From positions 39,376,191 to 39,440,190 of the forward strand of contig NC_088302.1 in assembly GCF_032854445.1 (NCBI RefSeq): 64,000 bases of DNA, written 5' to 3'. The notes beneath the pieces are model-generated. The model did not search any database. It saw only the letters and a program-made list of their open reading frames with translations, and was not told the DNA's origin. The position numbers and the translations under genes were made by a program. This stretch comes from Liolophura sinensis. Taxonomy: Eukaryota; Mollusca; Polyplacophora; Chitonida; Chitonidae. Position 1 is the stretch's first letter, and each line of letters begins with the position of its first letter. Of the stretch, positions 10,901 to 22,900 are shown piece after piece.

Positions 10901-13900
10901 CGTCAAAAATCTGACAGACAGACTGAAAAACAAACAGAATAACTCAGCTAAAAATCTTCTTTACAAATGCACAGTATGGCATCACAATCAATACAGATGC
11001 CACATAACCAATCCTCAATACATCAATTACTTCGTTGTTACAAATAAATCAACAAGGAGAGCTCACTGCAAAGTTAACATACCTGTGCTGAAAGAGGTTC
11101 CATCACTTTGACAAAGTTACCAGGAAATATGCCTTCTATTTCCCCATTTTTCCCATAAAACCACGAGTCATCCACTTGTCTGAGTAAAACAATCACATCC
11201 CCTTCCTGGAAAAAGTACACAATTACACACATGTGTGCATATTTACTGAGAAACTATAAATTATCTATAAATGATACAAACATACATGGTCAAAGTTCAT
11301 GTAAGATAAAACCTAGAATTGGCAGCAAGGCTACCAAAAGAGCTTGCCTGTGTGAGACAAATCTTGAACTCAAAACATAAAGACCTGAAATCGTGAATTC
11401 GGTAATTAACATGCTCACAGAGCACCAGCGATGGAACATCCCCCTTGCGTCAATCTGCTTTACATGCATGTAAAGCTTTACGTAAATACATACAACACTT
11501 TTTGAGAGACCAACCCTACGATTTTGTTTGAACGTGATTCTAATACACAGTACACTAAGTCAGGAAATTCAGTAATTTATAGGTATTTAATATGTACACA
11601 CCCAATCAACAATGGAATATCCCCCTCATGCTATTCTGTTACACATGTGTTCAAAACCTGAGCTCAATACATACAGTACTTTTTGAGATACCACCCCTAA
11701 CATTTTGTCTACCATTGATTCCAATACACAAAACACTAAATCAGGAATTCAGTAATTTACAGTACTTCATATGCACACAATCAATCAGTGAAGGAATACT
11801 CCCCTTGTGCTATTCTGTTACACATGTGTGCAAACCCTGAGCTCAATACATACTGTACTTTTTGTGAAACCACCCCTAACATTTTGTCTAACATTGATTC
11901 TAATACACAAAACACAAACTCATGAATTCTGTGATTTACTGTACTTAATATGCACACATCCAATCAACGATGGAATATCCCCCTCGTGCTAATGTGCTCT
12001 ACATGTGTGGCAAACCCTGAGCTCAATACCTGCAGTCCTTTTCAAGATACCACCACCCCCCCCCCCCCCCAACATTTTGTTTAAAATTATTTTCTCTATT
12101 ATTGGATGCCGTCGCCAATGCTCAGGGAACAACACAAGCTACGCTTGTACCATATACAAATGAGCTAAAATCCAAGAGAATTATAGAACATCATCTAAAT
12201 TTGACATTAATGATTTTCAAATAAAATACAAAAAAAGTGTCTGTAATTAATTCCAACCTGAGTCTTAAAGTTATCATACAGATATTTATTACGTACATTA
12301 AATGATAATTCGTCTGTCTGAAGAGACTGATAATCATGCGTTGCCACAGCGATGCCATAGGGACAGTCCATCATGTAATGGAACAAGGGGTGTCCAGGTC
12401 CAGGCCTGGGGGGCAATTTGGGAGCTACAACAGATCGTATGAAATAACTAGAAATGTGAATCACTGGGTTACAAAAATCACAATAAAACCATTAGCAGAA
12501 ATACATGTAATCGTAATTAAGGGACTCATGACTATGTGATACTCAATGTAGAATCTGCAAGCTTTACACGAAGATCTTTAGTCTTTGGTGTACAGTTTCC
12601 TACACTGTCAAGAGATGTCCAACAAATGTCAAGATTCATTTACCACACTGTAAATGTAGATATATAGGTCGTATCATACATGTACATGATTTGTTATTGA
12701 ACATGAGGTATATACATACATGTATGAGAAGCTCTCCTAGTATTAAGCCTGTTGCCAGTTTCATGAAGCACACTTAGTTAAGTAAGATCTTCACTACCAA
12801 GATAATGTGCATTGTAGCACTGCATGAACTGCACTTATCTAAGTGGCTTTTTATTATGAGATATATACATATATTTATGAGAAGCTCTCCTAGTATTAAG
12901 CCTGTTGCCAGTTTCATGAAGCACACTTAGTTAAGTAAGATCTTCACTACCAAGATAATGTGCATTGTAGCACTGCATGAACTGCACTTATCTAAGGGGC
13001 ACTTTAACACTATTTAAGCATGCTTCATGCAACTGGCGCCAGTTCTTCAAATCTGAGGAAAACTTTCTTATGCTTTCACCTACATGTAATCTACAACAGG
13101 TAAAAACATAGGACAGATCATTTCCTCACACTGAATACCTAGACACCCATGACTTCAGGATTATGAGGATACCTTCAGACTGAGGATAGACTTCATGGAT
13201 GATCACCTGTCTGGTGGAGCCTGAGGAAGATACACTGCAAAATAAAACACCAGCAAGGTTACTATGGTAAAATGGATGAAGCTGTGATCACATTGGTACA
13301 ATCTGTGGTACTAGCTTGTAAAACCGAACAAAATAGAATCATGTGAAACAATTTTAGCTGATCAGTACAAGTACATGTGCATCTGGAAATAAGCAGCATA
13401 ATGAGGACATTGTCCAGCACCAAATAGTGCCGGAGGCTGACTGTTTGGTACAGGACAAAACTGCCAGGTAAATAACTTTGGCCATTTAATAAGTTTAGCC
13501 ATTTAGCAAGAAGATTAGCCATTATGTCCCCATGCACTTGTACGTGACACAACTCTAATTGTTTAAGGTAAAGCTTGAGTTCTTATGTTTTCTTTTGAAA
13601 CTAAAGGCAGTTTTTGGTAAATTTGTATTCAATTAGTGGAGTGGCCCATAAAGCTGTACTCAAGAATTTTTTTCACTTAATACAACAAAGATCAGTTTTA
13701 TGGGTGTTGTAAACTGAGGTGCCTGGAGTTAAAAACTATTATCTGGATACCTGACAAACCTCCTGACTTACATGTAGGTCAGAGCTGAAGCGGAGAAACG
13801 CTACGTGTGACCTCACTGCTAAATGGCCTGATAGCTGCAGCTAGCCTATGGTTTAACCACAGAATGGAACCATTTGCAGCTAAAAGTATGCTTTATGTTT

Positions 13901-16900
13901 CTGTTTTGATTTTCTCTAAACAGATTGTCTATAAATCTATGAAAAAGCAGACAAGAAAACAATACAAATATAAAATATGCACCGATTAACACTAATTGAA
14001 AAGAATACTATAACCTTTCCTGAAGAGAGGTTCTGCATATAAACTTAGAAATGTTAACAAGGCTACCAAATAGCTCGTCTGCAGCAGGCATAGGAATGCA
14101 AAACTTCAGCTAAATACATAAAGTACTGAAATCCTGAATTTGGTCATTTATGGTAATTAATATGTGCACAGTGCATCAGCGATGGAACAACCCATGGTCA
14201 TTGTGCTTTATATCATTGTAAAACTTCAGGTCAATACATGCAGTACTTGAGATTTCACCCCTAACATTTTAACTTTGAATATAATACACAATAAACTAAG
14301 ACAATAATTTGGTAATTTATAGTATTTAATATGCAAACACCGCATCAACAATGGAATATCCCCCTTGTGCTACTGTGCTCTACATGTGTGTAAACCCTGA
14401 GCGCAGTACTTTTTGAGATACCACCCCTAACATTTTGTTTAATGTGGATTCTAATACACAATACACTAAGTCAGGAATTTAGTTTATTTATTTATTTATT
14501 TGATTGGTGTTTCACACCGTACTCAAGAATATTTCACTTATACAATGGCGGCCACCATTATGGTGGGAGGAAACCGGGCACAGCCCGGGGGAAACCCACA
14601 ACCATCCACAGGTTGCTGACAGACCTTCCCACTTACGGCCGGAGAGGAAGCCAGCATGAACTGGACTTGAACTCACAGCGCCTGCATTGGTGAGAGGCTC
14701 CTGGGTCATTATGCTGCGCTAGCACGCTAACCAACTGAACCAAGGAGGCCCCAGGAATTCCGTACTTTATGGTATTTAATATGTACTCCCCGCATAAACG
14801 ATGGAATATCCCTCTCATGCTATTGTGCACTACATGTGTGCAAACTCTGATCTCAATACCTGCAGTACTTTTTGAGATATATGTATCACCCCTAACATTT
14901 TATTTAATGTTGATTCTAATACACAATACACTCATAAGTCAGGAATTCAGTAATTTATGGTATTTAATATGTACACACCAAATCGATGATGGAATATCCC
15001 CTTTGGAGAGCTAAAAAATGATTTCAATTTGGCACTTTAAGGTAAAGCCTAGCAACCAGAAAATATCTTAGGATTAGACTCACATGGGTGCGGGTGTAGA
15101 CTTGGTGGGTGGAGCTTTGGCAGGGGCAGTCTGGGGGCGAGATGGCGGGGCCCCACGAGGCCGGCTTGGTTTCGAAGGTTCTTTCTCACAGGCCAAGCTG
15201 GGATTGGAGTCTGCCTTATTACTGAGTGAGGACTGAGAAAGTGAAGACTGAGAAAGTGAAGACTGAGAAAATGACCCTGATAAAGGACCCTGTGAAGGCC
15301 TTGGGGGCCCAGTCTTGTGCTTCCTGGGTGGAGGCGTGAGGGACTTACTGGCGGGGTCCAGCTGGGGAGTGGTTAGCTGAGCAGAGTCCAAGTCCTGAGC
15401 ACTGATAGATTTAGGGGGCCCTGTCGGGGTAGACTTTCGAACAGCAGGTTTAGGTCTAGCAGGGGCAGACTTTTCTGTGTCCTCTGACGGTTTTTTGTCT
15501 TCCTGAAATAGCTGCCTTTGTTGTAGTTTAGGACTCGTTTGAGGGCGCCCCACCGGAGATTTGACTGGGGCCACCGGTTTACTGGCCTCTCCTTCTTCAG
15601 GCTTCTCTGACTTCTCTGCACCATCACCTGTGTTTTGAGCCACCACCCCTGCCCTGATAATCGTGGGTCGTTTTCGCCTTGAAGGCGGCGTCGGTGATGC
15701 ATCGCCTCCAAAGAGTTCACTATTTATACTGGCCATCAGTTTCTCCTCAGCACTTTCACTAGAGTTTACAGGCGTCAACAGATTATCACTCTCTGGTTTG
15801 GCCTGGGCATTTGGTTTCTGGGCAACTTCTGGTTTGGGTTTGGGTTTAGGTTTAGGTGCCATAGCTGGAGCAGGGGCAGGCTGACTCATGCCACTCTTTC
15901 GTTTTTCAAAGGCAGCTTTGAGTTCATTAACACTTGCATCATTAGAAGCCGTCGTATGAATATAAGACGGCAGTTTTGGTCCTGAGCGCTCTTCCGAAGA
16001 AACATCAGGAGCCTGCTCTTCTTTCTGTGTCTCCTGAGCTGGCTCCTCACCACTACGACCTGGCATAGGCCTGATAATAGTTGGCCGCATAGGCTTAATC
16101 GGTGATGGGAGGGTTGGTTCTGAACTGCCATCCTCGGGAGTGGGGACGGTGGATCTCGCCGCCGGTCTTGGGCGGGGTTTAGGGACAGGGGTGTTCACTC
16201 CCGAGTCCTCCTGTGACAGATCAATCAGGTTTGTTGGATCAGGGGGTAAGGCATCTTGTGGTTTCGAAGGATTTGGCCGCCCAGGTCGACAGGGTAATTT
16301 AGGCCGGGCTGGTGGGCCAGAGCTGGTGGTTGAGCCAGTCATAGACTTGGGCCGCGGGGGAGGCACACTGGGCATGTCGCTGGAAGCTGAAACAAGACAT
16401 AGTATGAGATAAATTTTCCTTCAAATTTCCTTTAAATATTCCCAACAAATAAAAAGCATTTCTGAAAAAGTTTTCCTGTTTAGCCTACCAGCAAAAGCAC
16501 AATAGAAATCACGCTCATTATAATTCCTCCATCGCCACATAACCACACTACTGCTTTATGGGTGTGAATAAAGCACAGGCAGCTGACATGTGCTTAAAAT
16601 AAACTTAATTTAGTGATAAATTTAATTATCACCTTGAGGAAATTTATGCTAGATGTGGTTATGTCATTTAAAGGAAGTTCTTTTTTAATTTTTTTAATTT
16701 ATTTATTTCCCTGGCTTTAATACTTAAGAATAATTACTTTTACTACATGTAACACTGGTCAGGTTTACCAGCGGACGAACCTGGCCAGAGCCAACAAAAA
16801 CTCAAATTCATCCCCAGAAAAACCTCCTATCTGATTACTTACTTGTTTGTTTGATCTTTTACATTGTACTCAAGAATATTTCACTTACACAATGGCAGCC

Positions 16901-19900
16901 AGCATTATGCGACGAGGAAACCAAACAGAGCCCAAGGGAACCACAAGACTATCTGCAGGTTGGTCACAGACCTTCCGACATACAACCCCAGAAGAAACAA
17001 GTATGAGCTGGACTCACAGCGGCCAGATTGATGAGAGGCTCCTGAGTCATTGTGCTGGGCTAGCATGTGAACACCTCCGCCATGGGCTCCATCCCTGCCC
17101 ACTCCTGACTTTAAGCTGAAGGTGAACTAGCCAGAGCAGGAGGTGTCTTCATTGGTCAAGGTCTGATATGGTTTAGATTTTCTGAATTATTTGAATACAT
17201 ATGCGTTATACGAATATGCATGTATATAATTACCAGGTTTGGGGCTTTCTGGTGCTTGAGCACATGCAGGGGGAGGTAACCCAGAATCAGAACTTGCTGC
17301 TTCTTGTCTGAACCCCACCTGGCTCATAGGACGGGCACTAACAATGGTTATCTCAGGGCGCCTAGAATAATACAAACAAAGGTTGTGAGAAATACAACAT
17401 TTTACTGCTAAAATGGGCCTCCAGGCATTGAAATTTAACGTGCTGATCTGTGAGCAATACAAAGAAAGTTTCAGGTATATTATTATACCCCTTCACAACA
17501 CCTGAGATTGTCTGACAACATCAGTTTCAACCACTTTCTGAATCTATAGAGAGAAAAAATATCAACACAGTTATGCAAAGCGCATGCATTTGGGCTCTGT
17601 TGTAAGGTGAAGGCCTTACTTAGACTGCAGGGTGGTACAGAAACATGTATGTATTCTACATAAAAAGTGGGTCAATGATCTAACTATATATATGTATATA
17701 TGTTGTGCATTAAGAGGGAATGTTCTGGCTGATGACTCACAAAACCAGCAGACATTAAGTTTTCTGTTAAATTTAAGTTAACCACAATCTACAATGTAGG
17801 GGTCCTGATGTTACACAATGTAGACTTAATATCACACAGACAAATTTCTCTTCAAAGGCCCCGAGGCAGGTATGTATACAAATACAGAACTTTGTATAAT
17901 CTAGCTCCAGTGTACAGTTTTCCCTTCAAATAACATGACTACCTGATGGCTGTCTTTTCATGCTCTTTCAGTAAGAATCACTGCTGATTGTAGCTTCAAA
18001 TCCCCCATATAATATATATACATGAAGGATATCAGAACATTACTGTATATGTAATACATCAATAGATCTAGTCTGGCAGTCTGGATGTCAATAGATTCAA
18101 ATGTCCTAAATCAAAATAAATCTTATCAACTAAGTATGCCTTGTCGATATTAATGTGATTTGGTGACGATAATCTACGATGTTTGTCTGTTCATTCATGT
18201 AGTCTTACATTCCTTACAAACATTGTTTTCCACCAATATGGTGTACAAAATCACGTGTGGTAAAGATTGCCAGAGGTTTGGCAAAAGTTGGCCGAAATTT
18301 CCTACGACAATGTAAACAGCTTGTCTATAACATCAAACAACGATGAATCAAAAAATAACTTTTCCTTTTTCTGTTCGCCCACAGACATGAAGTAAGTTGC
18401 TTCTATGTACCTGAAACAATAAAATGAATACAATACCAGCCTACCTGGACAGTGTAGCCATGAGCTAACAAGTGTGGTATCTGAGGGTACCACCTTGTAA
18501 ATGTTAGCCCCTACCATGAGTTCACTGCTGTATCACAGAGTGAACATATCCATACAGACTGGTGTAACAAAGTGGGGTAGCAAACTCACCCTGTGTCATT
18601 TACAATCGTCTTATCATGAGCCTTATAACACCCCCACACTGCAAACTACTAAATCTGGATTGTAAGATCGGAGATCAATAAATTCCACCGTAACTTACAC
18701 CTGCTATACAGTATACTACATATAAAAGTAGTGTACCACCTAGTAAACCTTGTAACAGGAAACAAAATCTGCATGTACATGTTGGTTGAAACTGATAAGA
18801 CCCGGTTCACACGCACACACACACACATATATATATATATGAGTGTTAAGATGTCATAATACTGTAGCCCACTGCAGTGACAGACACAGCTTATCCCACA
18901 GATGTGGTATTTGCATAATGACACACTGTCACCCTTTGTGTGATATCTGTACTTCCAACATGCTGCAGTAAGAGACCTGAGCAGGATTAATTTCCAAACC
19001 ACATGTATAAAGGTATGTGCCTATATTGTGTATTTATGTACATGTAGCCCACATGTACATCCTCTTACAACAACAACAGCCATGTACATACAAATTGTAT
19101 GTACTTGTAACACTTCAACATCAATGGCTAACTGAAATGAAAGTCTATTTTTCACCTGTCCAGTTATTACCGATGAGTTAAGGTGTACTGTAACTACTTC
19201 AAGTGGCGAACCTCTCTTGTAGACTGATTCTACACCTCCCTGCTGGTTTAACATGTCAGCCAGCCATTTAATATCAAGCTATATCCGTCCCCTCACTACA
19301 TGTATTTTACTCCTGCCTGGGTCACTTTTATACCGGGACTCACTCATGCACATCACAACTTCACATAAGGTCAGAGGTCACTCAGGCAACAATCCACAGG
19401 CTTGTAAAACCAGTCAAGTATACTTTAATGAACAATTTGCATCTTTGGGATTAATTTAAAATGATGAATGTACACTGTAATTCGGCATTCTGTAAAACTC
19501 TCCGCATAGTTTGAATGCTGCATATTTTGCTGTGAGTTGAATGCAATGTACTTTTTAATTGTATGCGAATATGTAGCAATCCAAGGTTCACATCACTGTA
19601 CTCCCTCAACTTAACGATGGGCTGAACCCTCTTGTGTTTCTAAATTTTGCAAACTGTTCGAAAGCCAAATTTTGCTTTTTAGTTATTTAAACTACCCTAT
19701 TTTTTCTAATTTTTGGTACACCTGGTCTACTCTTTTCAGCCATTATACAAGTAAATGTAGCAGTAATGTTTAGTTTCCTTTCTCTCACATGGTTAGTCCA
19801 TCTAATGAACAACATACTTATATCTTCACTTTTCCAAAAAGCTGGGAAAGAAAATATAATATTCTGCTTTCAGTACTACTAATATCTGTCCCAAAACTTA

Positions 19901-22900
19901 TAAGAATTTTTCCTGCACTTAGTACATGTACACTGTAGCCAGTGATTATGGAGCACATGCAAAGAAAGTACAAGTAATCTTCTCTTCTTCATTAATCTTT
20001 AATATACAATCGCTATATTTCAAATCAAACAAAAAAATATTGATTTAAACTTTACTCGAAGGATGGATACCCATAACTTTGTTTCACTTTATAGACAATG
20101 TGTTGCACTTAACTAACTAAATGTCTGTTTTGACATAATATTCAGTACTGTTCAGGCTACTCAACCAACATCAAAATAAATTCTAATCGACTTTTTCAGT
20201 TGAAGTGTGTATCACAAAAAGAATTTTTACAAGAAATGAAGGAAGCTACATAAATTTGTCATTTGAACATATGGTTTAAATAACTTCAGGAACAGAATTA
20301 TTGTTCTTTTGTTTGCAAGTTATACACAGTTTGCAAATAGATACAAGTTAATATTAAACTGTACCAATAATTACAAAAGACAAAACACAACTTTTCGAAC
20401 TTCAGAAATCTACAGAGGTTCACATTATTTGCATTGTTTACTTCTCACACCTCATTTGTTTACTGAGTCACTGTTAATTGGACATCGCTCTCTGAAAGAT
20501 AAGGTTCACTGGACTATGACCTGATGAAGGCAAAGAACAATTAGAAGATGACTCACTTTTTGGCAGGGCCTGATTTGTTGTCAGCAGTTGAAGGGGATCT
20601 AATTGCTCCCTTGTGCCTGGCAGGAGGGGCAGGTAACTTTGGTACGGGCTGATCAGCATTGTGAGCAATTCCATTTGTAGCACCTGCAATAAATGCTTAC
20701 TTCAGGTAAAACTCCTCACAAAATACATTTTGCACCACTGTTTCATGCAACTTACATGTCTTAGCATTATGACATAGATTAGGTAAATTTGGGAGGGGGG
20801 GGGGGGGAATTCAAAGAAACGGATGAACAGATCGAGTTTTGTGAAATTACCCCTAATAGTGAGATTTGCTAAGAGTACAAGTACTTCAGAGCACAGATTA
20901 TCACTGGTATGCCAATTATAATACATTTAAAATACTGAAAACCTAGACTTATAAATGAGACAGGTAACGATGGTATGGTGAAATGAAGGAAAAGCTTGAA
21001 CTCAATGCACAAATACATCAATTATTACATAATTCCTATCCATACATGTAATAAAATTATTATAGATTGCCATCATTCGTTTTCACTTTTGTTCCCGCAC
21101 AATGGTAGATTGCCTGCACTGGGTCCTGCATCCACTTTCAACATGTACATGTACTTTTTGACATCATTCTAAATACATGTACCTGTATTTTAAATACAAT
21201 GGAAAGTTGCCACAAGATTAACGTGACTTACATGTCCATGAAGGTGATTGACCTTCATGTGTGCACATTAAAAGTAAATGACCTAAAATTTTAACCCAAA
21301 AATTCACTTTTAAATGTCATTAAATATTACTTTTGGTGCTGAAACTTAAACTGAACAGCATTAAAATCTCAATCAACAGAACGAATAGATTAACTCTGAA
21401 ACATTTTATTTCCAGAATGTTTAAGTGCATTTTTAAACATTTATACATAAACATTTAAAGTGAAAGACAGCACCTGACTAATGTTTATGTCCACTGAAAG
21501 AATACAAAATATCTTAAAAAAGCATTAGATATTTTTTAAGATTTTTTCAACTCAGTAAAAGTTTAGTGAAATTTTGTCTTGACACAGCTTCAGTAGGTCT
21601 CCATTATCGGGAGCAAGATGACGTCACAATTATTCTAGCTCTCTAATGTCGAATGTATTTTCCTTTAATAGTCTAAGCAGTAGCAAAAATGGCCGACAAA
21701 AGTTGTGAACTTCGCCAATGAAGGTCCAAGTGATAAATATAGTTTTTTTGGAAAATTGGACATACTGGAAGAATAATTGCTTCCACTGCCTGAACTGTTG
21801 ATATAGCAGGCCTACTATAGTCTATCATTTACAAGGAACTCCAGCGGCCCTGTTTACGTAACCAACAGATGCATGGCCGGGGTATTTCTGGTTCAGGTTA
21901 TAGACTCTGGAGGGGTTGTGCTGGTGATTTTGACATCTATTAAATGTTTTCAAAATGACAACTTTCTGTTGTACAGCTAAATTCATGCTTCATTCTGAAA
22001 CAATTGGAAATAAAGCACCACTGAAGCTGATCTAGGTATTCAACTGAATTTTATGCTTCAGTTTTGTAGTGGTGGCTTCTAAGACGAGAGCAGTGCTGAC
22101 CTAGTTATCGTGGACGTCAGAGAAAGCACCTCAACTTGATCATGGCCTTTCAATAATTTTACTGTATTTTATGTAACAAAACAGAAAAAAAACACCCCTT
22201 GTATGCTAGAAAGACGAAGGAGCATAAAATTTAATTCTTCAGTTATAATAAATTCTGAGAAAAAAAATTATAATATAAAATATGATTAATTTTAAGCGTT
22301 GTCCGGTGAGATGCAGTCTTCTCATTTCCATAAAACTTTGTGCATCCCTGATGAATTTTGCACTGCATTTGTTATTTAAAAACTGCTGACAAAACGCTAA
22401 AACGAACGACAAAAAATGTATTTGTATAATTTGAACAGAGTAACTATGTATGTCTAGGGTCTGTTGGGAAGATGACTGCAATTTGGGCCAAGACGGTATG
22501 CTGCTGTATGACATGGGTTGTGATAACATAGTTGAATATCACACGAATTGTAAATCAACTGATTTTATGTCTGTGGTGGTCTGCAAATGATGCAGACCTG
22601 CCCCACAACACAGTGTGAATGGTCCCTTCGCCTACACGTAACTAAATCGCTGTAAATGATCTCAAAATGATGTCTGACGCAGTACTGCTGTGTTATCATA
22701 TGTCACATCATGGAGTGAATGGGTAAAGGCTACGTCACAACTTAGTAGTCGAAATCTGATAGCAATTTATTTGATTGAAAAAAATTCTCACCAGCCATTT
22801 CTGCAGTATTATCATTTGGTTCCACATGTTATTCTGTCAAATGTCATTAAAATAATACTTTTTAGAAAGATTGAGTTTCCTGCTTTTGACTGAATACGTT

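Larger units (their letters stand above)
13235..15083 (-). other. SH3D19-like intron 5
   Basis: The intron contains a second block of ~179-bp repeats (14059-15015) interrupted by a young SINE (14481-14751). Around 13640-13850 is an old SINE-like stretch (gtactcaagaattttt). No extra exon was recognised. Confidence 0.75.

Noticed and set aside
15663-16412. Plus-strand and other-frame ORFs over exon 5 of the SH3D19-like gene
   Set aside because: They arise from GC-rich, proline-rich coding sequence on the opposite strand; composition and splice sites support the minus strand.
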